A DNA stretch of 64,000 nt, from positions 1 through 64,000 of the forward strand of contig NZ_JAJQXX010000009.1 in NCBI RefSeq assembly GCF_028767025.1, written 5' to 3'. Positions 16,374 through 23,726 of the stretch are shown in pieces. Made by a program: the position numbers and the translations under genes. The notes below the pieces were generated by a model that was not told the origin of the DNA, ran no database searches, and was given only the letters and a program-made list of their open reading frames with translations. Origin of the DNA: Blautia sp. XA-2221. GTDB taxonomy: Bacteria; Bacillota; Clostridia; Lachnospirales; Lachnospiraceae. Each line of letters starts with the position of its first letter. Positions within the stretch are counted from its first letter, which is position 1.

Positions 16374-16586
16374 ACGCAATCCCACCTTTTCGTATCAATT
16401 CTGTTTGTATTAGGTACTAAACTTCCTATATAATAACACAAACATATGTTCTGAACAATGGTATTTCAATTATATGAACCAAAATAAATGAGAAACAGTC
16501 AATTCACTCTCAATTTCTGTTCAATGAGAAGCCAGAAACTTTCCTGTAGAATGACCACAGAATAAAAAACAGGGAAGGAGAAGCTT

Positions 16587-16748
16587 GTGAAACAGAATAT
16601 AGAATTTGAACGGTGCATTGATTTTCTTGTGCGGATGATAGATAAATATGGCGAAGAGCTGCTCCGGGAACTGGAGGAAGATAAGGAAAACAATGGACAG
16701 GAGAAAAAAGAAGAAAATGAAAAGAAAAAAGAAGCGGCAGCTTCCTGA
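16587..16748 (+). CDS. Conserved microprotein of the cassette, unit A
   Basis: This 53-aa protein starts at a GTG behind AAGGAG and is divergent from the STAND gene. The core IEFERCIDFLVRMIDKYG and LRELEE is almost identical in units B (41154) and C (51613), while the lysine- and glutamate-rich tail varies in length. It keeps an invariant cysteine. The family is not recognised. It may be a partner or regulator of the adjacent STAND or toxin genes, inferred only from its constant position. Confidence 0.65.
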   Translation: MKQNIEFERCIDFLVRMIDKYGEELLRELEEDKENNGQEKKEENEKKKEAAAS

Positions 16749-16778
16749 GATAAAAATTTCAGGGCTGCCGCTTTTTTC
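16732..16778. terminator. Bidirectional terminator, unit A
   Basis: AAGCGGCAGC (16732-16741) pairs with GCTGCCGCTT (16764-16773), followed by T-run. It closes the microprotein gene and the convergent GNAT gene. Weaker versions follow the microprotein genes in units B and C. Confidence 0.8.
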
Positions 16779-16790
16779 GTGTATTTCCAA

Positions 16791-17399
16791 TCAGATAAAT
16801 TTTAAAAGCTGATGAAGAGTGTGTGGATCATTGTTCTGGGAAGAAGTAATACGAGTGTCAAATGGCTTGAAATGATTCTGTGTATAAAAGTTCAGAAGAA
16901 ATTCATTATCCTCACATTCAAGAAATTCCATAACACCGCCTACGGAATATTGGAGATTGGATATGGTCTCCAGTGCAAATCCCAGTAGAATGTTCCCAGG
17001 AATCCGTTTTTCCTTTGGAAGAGAATAGTTCTTTCCTAACTGGGCAATCAGGTAAGCTGCTGTGGTGTAAGACTGTGTTTCTTCATCCAGAATGCTGACA
17101 CGGGCAAGTTTTTTTGCCATGGTTTTGCTGATATTTGAGGCACGGACAGAAATCGGTTTAACTGCAAGGGAAAAATAGCCAACCAGTGAAGCATCTTCGG
17201 CATCAAATACCAGATAAGTAATAGACTGATCTTTTTTGGTAAATTCGATTGCATTATGTAATAAAAAGTATTCAACATCAGGGTTTTTTGGACAGAAAAA
17301 ATCGGAGAGTAAATCGTAAAGACTTTCCTCTCCGATATAAGTCGGTTCGTCTTTATCCAAATATGCCCGAATGTTGATAGTAAAATATTTATCAGACAT
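16791..17399 (-). CDS. GNAT-type acetyltransferase toxin, unit A
   Basis: This 202-aa protein has a GNAT-like core: YLVFDAEDASLVGYFSLAVK as substrate-side strand, RVSILDEETQSYTTAAYLIAQLGKN as pantetheine region, and a C-terminal EFLLNFYTQNHFKPF typical of GNAT toxins. Toxins of this class (TacT, AtaT, KacT type) acetylate aminoacyl-tRNA and block translation. The small gene immediately upstream (17401) would be its antitoxin. A near-identical copy is in unit C at 51789. Assignment as toxin rests on fold and gene pairing. Confidence 0.72.
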   Translation of the reverse strand: MSDKYFTINIRAYLDKDEPTYIGEESLYDLLSDFFCPKNPDVEYFLLHNAIEFTKKDQSITYLVFDAEDASLVGYFSLAVKPISVRASNISKTMAKKLARVSILDEETQSYTTAAYLIAQLGKNYSLPKEKRIPGNILLGFALETISNLQYSVGGVMEFLECEDNEFLLNFYTQNHFKPFDTRITSSQNNDPHTLHQLLKFI

Positions 17400-17400
17400 G

Positions 17401-17577
17401 TTATTTCTTCCTTTTTGCCATTAAAGCTAAAATTTCTTTTGGATCGGTTAACTGGCGTCCGGGAAGTGTCTGCTTTGGTGTGCGGTCACGATCGGCTTCG
17501 TCAATCGCTGCGACAAAACGCTTTACGCTTTTGGGATTGGATACGACAAAATTATGAGTAATACTTGAAGTAGCCAT
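17401..17577 (-). CDS. Small antitoxin-like protein paired with GNAT, unit A
   Basis: This 58-aa protein, starting at an ATG with AGGAGGTG upstream, ends one base before the GNAT start. It contains SVKRFVAAIDEADRDRTPK and a basic tail. The typical ribbon-helix-helix antitoxin pattern is not clear, so DNA binding is uncertain. Size, order and spacing are those of a type II antitoxin followed by its toxin. Unit C has the same pair with only a few substitutions. Confidence 0.65.
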   Translation of the reverse strand: MATSSITHNFVVSNPKSVKRFVAAIDEADRDRTPKQTLPGRQLTDPKEILALMAKRKK

Positions 17578-17673
17578 ACTAACACCTCCTCTTTTTCTGG
17601 CTTTTTGTGCATTTATAGTATATGCAATGCGCGATAAAAACACAATATCGAAAACAGAAATAATTCTAAATAA

Positions 17674-17772
17674 TTTTCGAACCGGATATTTATTAGACGC
17701 TTCCGGTGAGCGAGCAATATTTTCGAGTCGATCACTTATAAGCCGCCAACGGTGGGCGGGCAATATTTACGA
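17674..17772 (-). repeat. 46-bp tandem repeats (2.2 units) upstream of the GNAT pair, unit A
   Basis: The block beginning TTTTCGA recurs at 17674, 17720 and, as TTTACGA, 17766, an exact 46-bp period. The two full units differ internally. The same array occurs in unit B in front of a type III toxin-like gene and in unit C. A consensus leftward promoter lies immediately upstream, so the array is probably transcribed from the minus strand. Unlike unit B, no hairpin terminator separates it from the downstream genes. Confidence 0.8.
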
Positions 17773-17798
17773 TGACAGGTCTTTCTGTCTCTATCATT

Positions 17799-17827
17799 AT
17801 TATATGTTTTTGGGAAAAATATGTCAA
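17799..17827 (-). promoter_or_regulatory. Consensus promoter driving the repeat array, unit A
   Basis: On the minus strand TTGACA (17827-17822) and TATAAT (17804-17799) are separated by exactly 17 bases, a perfect sigma-A promoter reading leftward into the 46-bp repeats. It is conserved in units B and C. Confidence 0.85.
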
Positions 17828-17866
17828 TTGGGTTTAAAAATTTATGAAAATCAAGTATTGAATACG

Positions 17867-17899
17867 GTTGGAACAAATGATAAAATTTAGTTGGGACAA
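17867..17899 (+). repeat. Paired GTTGGAACAA/GTTGGGACAA repeats before the recombinase, unit A
   Basis: GTTGGAACAA (17867) and GTTGGGACAA (17890) are 23 bp apart. The second, as TTAGTTGGGACAAT, recurs in the 3' end of the recombinase gene at 19554-19567. Units B and C keep the same pair and spacing. These are candidate recombinase-binding or crossover sites. Confidence 0.55.
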
Positions 17900-17929
17900 T
17901 AAAAACTCTAATGAATGAGGTAAATGTTA

Positions 17930-19684
17930 ATGAAAAATAAGAAAATTAGATGTTATGTATATATACGAGTCTCCACCACCATGCAGGTGGATGGTTACAG
18001 TCTGGATGCTCAGAGAGATAAACTGCGAAAATATGCAGAGTATCAGAACATGGAGATTGTACAGGAATTTGCGGATGAAGGAAAATCCGGCAAAAGTGTA
18101 GAAGGCAGACCGGAATTTCAACGGATGTTGGACAATATTGAAAGTGGTACAGATAATATACAGTTTGTATTGGTATTTAAGCTGTCACGATTTGGACGTA
18201 ATGCAGCGGATGTATTAAATTCTTTACAACGGATGCAGGATTTTGGAGTAAATCTGATCTGTGTAGAGGATGGCATTGACAGTTCTAAAGACAGTGGAAA
18301 ACTGATGATTTCCGTTTTGTCAGCGGTGGCAGAAATTGAACGTGAGAATATTCTGGTGCAGACGATGGAAGGACGGAAACAGAAAGCAAGAGAAGGGAAA
18401 TGGAACGGTGGATTTGCCCCATATGGTTATAAACTGGTAAATGGAGAACTTCGGATTGCAGAGGATGAGGCAGAGGTAATCCGATTGATCTATGATAAAT
18501 TTATCCATACCAATATGGGAATGAGTGCCATTGCCTCATGGCTGAACCAGCATGGGTATAAAAAGAAAAAGAGACAGAATAATACACTGGATGCTTTTGC
18601 TACTTCCTTTATTAAAGGGGTTCTGGATAATCCGGTCTACTGTGGAAAGCTGGCATTTGGCCGCAGAAAGAATGAGAAAGTTCCCGGAACAAGAAATGAA
18701 TACCGGATTGTGAAGCAGGAAGAATATATGCTGAACGATGGTATTCATGAAGGAATCATTTCCGAAGAGGATTGGGAACTGGCACATCAGAAACGTCAGA
18801 AAACAGGAGTATCTTATGAAAAGACACACAGTCTGGAACATGAACATATCTTATCCGGTATTTTAAAATGCCCTCTGTGTGGCAGTGGAATGTATGGGAA
18901 TGTCAATCGGAAAAAACGAAAGGACGGTACGTTATATAAGGATTATTTTTATTATGCCTGCAAGCATCGGAGATTGGTGGATGGACATAATTGCAGCTAC
19001 CGCAAACAGTGGAGCGAAGATAAGGTGAACGATGCGGTAGAAGAAGTAATCCGGAAGCTGGTGCGGAATCCCAAATTTGAAGAAGCCATTTTGAATAAAA
19101 TCGGTGCAAGGATTGACACGTCGGAAGTGGAAAAGGAAATTGAAGAATTAGAAAAACAGCACCGACAGCTGACAGGCGCAAAGAACCGGATTGGACAGCA
19201 GATGGACAGCCTGGATATTACAGATCGTTTTTATGAGAAAAAATATCAGGATATGGAGACAAGACTGTATCGTCTCTATGATGAAATCGAGGGTGTGGAG
19301 AACAGCATCAGTGAAGTCAAGAACCGTCTGCTGAATATCAAACAGAAGAAAATATCAGAAGATAACGTCTACCAATTTTTGCTGTATTTTGATAAACTAT
19401 ATGACAAGTTCACGGATCTGGAAAAAAAAGAATTTTTAAACAGTTTTGTAGAACAGGTAGACATTTATGAGCAGGAGCAGCCGGATGGCAGATTCCTGAA
19501 GCACATTAAGTTCCGTTTTCCGGTGTATTTCAATGGTTCGGAAATAGAAGAACTTAGTTGGGACAATGAAAGTACCGTTGAGACTGTGTGCCTTTTGGGC
19601 AAACGAAAACCAGATGCCAAGGTAAAAATAGGCATTGATATGGATGATTATTACCGTATCAGGGAGAATGCCGAAAGCAAATAA
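17930..19684 (+). CDS. Large serine recombinase, unit A
   Basis: This 584-aa protein has a resolvase domain with YIRVSTTMQVDGYSLDAQ (nucleophile Ser15) and FKLSRFGRNAADVL. A recombinase domain spans about 160-290. The zinc ribbon CPLCGSGMYG...C...C lies near 310-350, followed by a coiled coil and a C-terminal SWDNESTVET segment. It is very close to the recombinases at 42105 and 55894 but has a longer C-terminus. The ATG at 17930 aligns with the unit B start. It probably mobilises or rearranges the cassette; its sites are not proven. Confidence 0.92.
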   Translation: MKNKKIRCYVYIRVSTTMQVDGYSLDAQRDKLRKYAEYQNMEIVQEFADEGKSGKSVEGRPEFQRMLDNIESGTDNIQFVLVFKLSRFGRNAADVLNSLQRMQDFGVNLICVEDGIDSSKDSGKLMISVLSAVAEIERENILVQTMEGRKQKAREGKWNGGFAPYGYKLVNGELRIAEDEAEVIRLIYDKFIHTNMGMSAIASWLNQHGYKKKKRQNNTLDAFATSFIKGVLDNPVYCGKLAFGRRKNEKVPGTRNEYRIVKQEEYMLNDGIHEGIISEEDWELAHQKRQKTGVSYEKTHSLEHEHILSGILKCPLCGSGMYGNVNRKKRKDGTLYKDYFYYACKHRRLVDGHNCSYRKQWSEDKVNDAVEEVIRKLVRNPKFEEAILNKIGARIDTSEVEKEIEELEKQHRQLTGAKNRIGQQMDSLDITDRFYEKKYQDMETRLYRLYDEIEGVENSISEVKNRLLNIKQKKISEDNVYQFLLYFDKLYDKFTDLEKKEFLNSFVEQVDIYEQEQPDGRFLKHIKFRFPVYFNGSEIEELSWDNESTVETVCLLGKRKPDAKVKIGIDMDDYYRIRENAESK

Positions 19685-19727
19685 ACCTTTACAAAACTGA
19701 ATAATACACTGAAACAAAGCAAGACAG

Positions 19728-19776
19728 AAGCTGTTGATGCGTTAGAAGATAACGTGTCAGCGGCTTTTTCTTTTTA
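19728..19776 (+). terminator. Terminator after recombinase A
   Basis: AGCTGTTGATGCGTTA pairs imperfectly with TAACGTGTCAGCGGCT, followed by TTTTTCTTTTT. Confidence 0.75.
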
Positions 19777-19888
19777 TCTGAAAATCTATTAGTAAAATCT
19801 GAAGGGAGTATGCATCAAGTGATACAGGAGAACTCTTGGAGTGAGTTTTACAAAATTATCACAAAATGTTTCCTGCCTATTTCTCCTG

Positions 19889-20338
19889 TCATATAATGTT
19901 TTGCAAATTATTTTGTAGGGATGTTCGCTGATAATAGGTATTTATGATATCATGTAAAGTAATCGTATTCATTTTTTCTTCAGCAGTTTTTTGGATTTCA
20001 TCATAGAATCCCTGCAAAGACAACTGAATATTAATGCCAATGCCGCAATCAGGGTTGGTATGAGTATCTAAATGAAGCAGAGGTTTCTCGCCTTCAACTG
20101 CTTTATAAATATCCAGCAATGTGATCTGGTCTGCTGGTTTTGAAAGAGAAGGACGGGCATGTCCGGCTACACTGGTCATAAGTCCGGCTTTTTTTAGCTT
20201 TAACATAAGCTGGCGTACAAAGCCGGGATTTGTATGGACACTTTCTGCAATTGAGGCACTGGTGAGAGATTTTTCCTGGTTGATAGCAATCAGAACCATC
20301 ACATGAACAGTATCACTTAATTTCGTTGAGTATTTCAT
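19889..20338 (-). CDS. Rrf2-family transcriptional regulator
   Basis: This 149-aa protein has an N-terminal winged helix (LSDTVHVMVLIAINQEKSLT, SIAESVHTNPGFVRQLMLKL) of the Rrf2 type. It has a single cysteine (DCGIGI), so the three-cysteine cluster of iron-sulphur Rrf2 proteins such as IscR is absent. It is divergent from the DUF3786 gene at 20568 and may control it through the palindrome at 20486-20506. Other Rrf2 proteins without the cluster sense small molecules or thiols; the signal here is unknown. Confidence 0.82.
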   Translation of the reverse strand: MKYSTKLSDTVHVMVLIAINQEKSLTSASIAESVHTNPGFVRQLMLKLKKAGLMTSVAGHARPSLSKPADQITLLDIYKAVEGEKPLLHLDTHTNPDCGIGINIQLSLQGFYDEIQKTAEEKMNTITLHDIINTYYQRTSLQNNLQNII

Positions 20339-20485
20339 GATAAGAAACTCCTTGTAGTATGATATAATGATCTTGTTTTCACGGTTTTGGGGTGAAAATA
20401 TTTCTAGTTTGTTTAAAACATCCTAAGTTATCAACAGTTCTTTTTTATGTGTTAATAAACTGTACATTTTTTAGCATTTTGATGA

Positions 20486-20536
20486 TTGTAAATAATATAA
20501 TTACAACTATAATGGAGATTAAAAGAAAAGTCAACA
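20486..20536. promoter_or_regulatory. Palindrome and conserved promoter block upstream of DUF3786
   Basis: TTGTAA (20486-20491) mirrors TTACAA (20501-20506). It runs into a block starting ACAACTATAATG that contains TATAAT and ends AAGTCAACA. The same block, with a related inverted repeat, lies upstream of cooC at 21870-21903, indicating shared control. Confidence 0.6.
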
Positions 20537-20567
20537 CAGTAATGAAACTTATGGCAAAGGAGAACTT

Positions 20568-21194
20568 ATGAAATACAAAAATCAAACAGAAAATCGTGCA
20601 TTTCAGGAAATGTTGCAGGCAGCAGTAAAACGGTTGCAAAATCGTTCCGGAGAGGATATTGCTGCAAAAAGTGGGGCTGTTTTTCATAGCAGCCGAAATG
20701 TGCTTGAAGTACTGAGTTTTTATGAAACGATTGAAATTCAACTCCCTGAATTTTGTATTAACTCAGACATGGACGAATGGCATTATCTGACATTGCTGCA
20801 TTATCTGGATATGGCCGATGGAACAGAAGGTTCACAGAAGCTTATTACTTTTGGTAACCTGAAAGATGGATTGATTCGAGGAACCAAGTTTGACCGGACT
20901 GCAGAGCAGAAACTGGAAAAGCTTTTGCAGGATAAAGATCCTGAGAAAATTCAGAAAGCATGTAAAAACCTGGGTGCAGAATTCGCAGAGACAAAGGCGG
21001 ATTTGTGTGCTGTTTTTCCAGTTCTGCCAAGATATCCGGTAACTTTAAAGATATGGTTTGCAGATGAAGAATTTCCTGTATCTGGCAAAATATTTCTTCA
21101 GGATCATGCCGATCATTATCTGAGTGTAGAAGATGCAGTAACAGTTGGAGAAATTTTACTGCAAAAATTATCGGAAGCATTTTCTTCTCTCTGA
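20568..21194 (+). CDS. DUF3786 protein
   Basis: This 208-aa protein has the DUF3786 pattern: early FQEMLQAAVKRLQNRSGEDI, central DEWHYLTLLHYLDMADG and late PVTLKIWFADEEFPVSGKIF. The family is frequent in acetogens and other anaerobes near carbon-monoxide-dehydrogenase or corrinoid genes, but its reaction is unknown. Here it shares a promoter block with cooC, supporting a role in the same metal-cofactor process. Its 3' end overlaps the convergent TetR gene by 79 bases. AAAGGAG precedes the start. Confidence 0.72.
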   Translation: MKYKNQTENRAFQEMLQAAVKRLQNRSGEDIAAKSGAVFHSSRNVLEVLSFYETIEIQLPEFCINSDMDEWHYLTLLHYLDMADGTEGSQKLITFGNLKDGLIRGTKFDRTAEQKLEKLLQDKDPEKIQKACKNLGAEFAETKADLCAVFPVLPRYPVTLKIWFADEEFPVSGKIFLQDHADHYLSVEDAVTVGEILLQKLSEAFSSL

Positions 21195-21763
21195 TCATGA
21201 ATCAGAAAACTTTCCAGCCCGGCTTTGATAAATTTGTCAATTGTTGTCTGAATCTGTTTCCAGTCATTACAGTGATTGCGGAGCATCAGTCTGTTGATGG
21301 AAAGGCAGCCATTCATTTGAAAATAAAAAACCGATTCTGCCTGTTCAAAGGTCAGGAGGCTGTGTGACATAAGCCAGGTCACATAGCCTTCTTTTGTATT
21401 TTCTGCTAATTTTTCCAGAAGAATGGGGGCAATTGCATCATCCAGAAACAGTGCCCTGTATTGTGATTCCATCTGTATTTTCTGACAGAACGGATAGGAA
21501 CAGCTTTTTTGATTTAGACAGAATAAATGATCTACAGTTGTTAACATATCCTGAGTCATATCATTAAAAATATCTGATAATACATCATGGATATCGTAGT
21601 AATGAAGATAAAAAGTGCCACGGTTGATTTCAGCATTTTTGCAGATCTCTGTAACTGTAATTTTCGTAAAACTTTTCTGCTTTAACAATTCTAAGAACGT
21701 ATCTTTTATGGTTTGTCTGGTATAGCGGGTACGGCGATCTTGTTTTCTCGTTTTTTCTGACAT
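21116..21763 (-). CDS. TetR-family regulator
   Basis: This 215-aa protein has an N-terminal TetR helix-turn-helix (RQTIKDTFLELLKQKSFTKI then EICKNAEINRGTFYLHYYDI) and a helical ligand-binding C-terminus related to the TetR_C_33/YbiH-like group. It is divergent from cooC, with the inverted repeat at 21851-21875 in the shared promoter, so it is the best candidate repressor of the CooC/MoxR/VWA operon. The long 3' overlap with DUF3786 suggests that one of the two genes has lost its original stop. Confidence 0.82.
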   Translation of the reverse strand: MSEKTRKQDRRTRYTRQTIKDTFLELLKQKSFTKITVTEICKNAEINRGTFYLHYYDIHDVLSDIFNDMTQDMLTTVDHLFCLNQKSCSYPFCQKIQMESQYRALFLDDAIAPILLEKLAENTKEGYVTWLMSHSLLTFEQAESVFYFQMNGCLSINRLMLRNHCNDWKQIQTTIDKFIKAGLESFLIHDQREENASDNFCSKISPTVTASSTLR

Positions 21764-21850
21764 TATATACTCCTGTATTATTTGGGATCATATGATTTCT
21801 CAACAATTTTTCTGATGTGTTGAGTAACCATACAAATCTCACAGACTGAT

Positions 21851-21903
21851 TGTTGTAATTTATATAGTAACAACTATAATGAGGTTAAAAGAAAAAGTCA
21901 ACA
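21851..21903. promoter_or_regulatory. Candidate TetR operator and cooC promoter
   Basis: TGTTGT (21851-21856) and ACAAC (21870-21874) form an imperfect palindrome followed by CTATAATGAGG and AGTCAACA. This is nearly the same as the block at 20503-20536. Confidence 0.55.
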
Positions 21904-21931
21904 GATTGTTCAGAATTTTAGGAGGAAAAAC

Positions 21932-22702
21932 ATGGGACATGTAATTGCAGTATCAGGAAAAGGCGGCGTAGGAAAAACAACTCTTTGTGGATTGTTGATC
22001 CAGTATTTATGTGAAAGCGGAAAACGTCCGGTCCTGGCGGTGGATGCAGATGCAAATGCAAATTTAAACGAAGTGCTCGGTGTTGAGCCGGAGATCACAC
22101 TTGGGGAGCTGAGAGAAGAAATTGAGCGGGCAGGCGTAGACCCACGATATCAGATTCCCTCCGGTATGACAAAACAGGCATATCTGGAAATGCGTCTTTC
22201 TGATGCGATTGCAGAAGAAGACGATTATGATTTGATGGTAATGGGACGAACCCAGGGACAGGGCTGCTATTGTTTTGTAAATGGTCTTGTGCAGACCCAG
22301 GTTCAGAAACTGCAAAGCCATTATCCATATATTGTGGTTGATAACGAAGCAGGTATGGAACATATCAGCAGAGGAATCCTGCCAATGATGGAAGTTGCCA
22401 TTCTTGTAAGTGACTGTTCCAGAAGAGGTGTTCAGGCAGCCGGACGTATTGCAAAGCTGATGAAGGAGTTAAACTTTAAACCACAGAAAACCGGATTAAT
22501 CGTGAATCGTGTTCCGGATGGAAAACTGGATGCCGGAACTCTGGAAGAAATCCGAAATCAGGGATTGGAATTGTTAGGGGTTGTACCACATGATGACCAG
22601 GTATATCAGTATGACTGTGATGGAAAGCCGATCATACAGCTTCCGAAAGATTCTCCTGTAAGAAGTGCACTGGGAGAAATTGTAAAGAAGTTAGGATTGT
22701 GA
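21932..22702 (+). CDS. cooC: CooC-type nickel-insertion ATPase
   Basis: This 256-aa MinD/NifH-fold ATPase has the deviant Walker A SGKGGVGKTT at residues 8-17 and a Cys-X-Cys pair at 112 and 114 (GCYC). This is the nickel-binding motif of CooC proteins that mature the C-cluster of carbon monoxide dehydrogenase. No CODH gene is in the window, so its client may be encoded elsewhere or may be another nickel enzyme. It is first in a rightward series with a MoxR ATPase, a VWA protein and a zinc-ribbon protein. AGGAGG precedes the ATG. Confidence 0.85.
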   Translation: MGHVIAVSGKGGVGKTTLCGLLIQYLCESGKRPVLAVDADANANLNEVLGVEPEITLGELREEIERAGVDPRYQIPSGMTKQAYLEMRLSDAIAEEDDYDLMVMGRTQGQGCYCFVNGLVQTQVQKLQSHYPYIVVDNEAGMEHISRGILPMMEVAILVSDCSRRGVQAAGRIAKLMKELNFKPQKTGLIVNRVPDGKLDAGTLEEIRNQGLELLGVVPHDDQVYQYDCDGKPIIQLPKDSPVRSALGEIVKKLGL

Positions 22703-22787
22703 GTTGGAGGATTGAAAGTTTGAAGATTGAGTAAACAGAAATATTATCTGACTTGGTATAACTAATTGCAAAGAAAGGAAAATCTTC

Positions 22788-23720
22788 ATGAGAAATCATT
22801 GGACAGAAATAGAAAAATATTTAGAAGACCAGAAGATAGCGCAGGAACTGATTGGAGAACTGAGAGATTTTCACATGCGTTATGAGGTAGAGGATCAGGT
22901 AAAGGAACGGGTAGAAAAACCGGATATCCTATTTTATGGGAAAAAGATTTTGGAAATGTCAATAGCAGCGCTTCTTCAGGGAGATAACCTGTTACTTTCC
23001 GGTGCGAAAGCTACAGGGAAAAATGTACTATGTGAGACACTGGCATGGATATTCGGAAGACCGGAATACGACATTTCTTTTCATGTAAATACAGACAGTG
23101 CCGATCTGATTGGAACGGATACCTTTATAAATAATGAGGTTCGCCTTCGGAAAGGCCCCATCTACCAATGCGCGGAATTTGGAGGATTTGGAATCCTGGA
23201 CGAAATCAATATGGCAAAAAATGATGCGGTTTCTGTACTGCATGCCACACTGGATCATCGGCGCAGAATTGATATTCCAGGATATAACAGGATTTTACTT
23301 CATCCGGCAACACGATTTATCGGCACGATGAATTATGGTTACGCAGGTACCAGAGAGCTAAATGAAGCATTGGTTTCAAGGTTTATGGTAATTGATATGC
23401 CTGAAATGGATGAGGATAGTGTCCTTTTTGTATTAAGACAACATTTTCCAGATGGGGAAAAAAGTGCACTGAAAGCTTTTGCAGGACTGTTTCTGGATTT
23501 GCAGATCAAAGCTTATCATGGAGAAATCTCAACAAAATCTCTTGACCTGAGAGGATTGATTTCTGCTGTAAAAGCCACAAGAAGCGGACTTTCTCCAATT
23601 GATGCAATCCAGATGGGAATCATAAATAAAAGTTTTGATGTATTTGAAAAAGAGATCGTAGAAGATGTGGTTTCTACCAGAATCCCATCTTCCTGGACCG
23701 GAAAAGACATATGGGGGTAA
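22788..23720 (+). CDS. MoxR-type AAA+ ATPase
   Basis: This 310-aa protein has Walker A SGAKATGKN at 71-79 and Walker B GILDEINMA near 135-143. Its sensor and PATRFIGTMNYGYAGTRELNEALVSRF region is typical of the MoxR/NorQ/CbbQ clade. These ATPases work with VWA-domain partners to remodel or insert metal into enzymes. The partner gene starts six bases after its stop, so the pair is coupled. Target unknown; the adjacent CooC points to a nickel or corrinoid enzyme. Confidence 0.85.
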   Translation: MRNHWTEIEKYLEDQKIAQELIGELRDFHMRYEVEDQVKERVEKPDILFYGKKILEMSIAALLQGDNLLLSGAKATGKNVLCETLAWIFGRPEYDISFHVNTDSADLIGTDTFINNEVRLRKGPIYQCAEFGGFGILDEINMAKNDAVSVLHATLDHRRRIDIPGYNRILLHPATRFIGTMNYGYAGTRELNEALVSRFMVIDMPEMDEDSVLFVLRQHFPDGEKSALKAFAGLFLDLQIKAYHGEISTKSLDLRGLISAVKATRSGLSPIDAIQMGIINKSFDVFEKEIVEDVVSTRIPSSWTGKDIWG

Positions 23721-23726
23721 ACTTGT

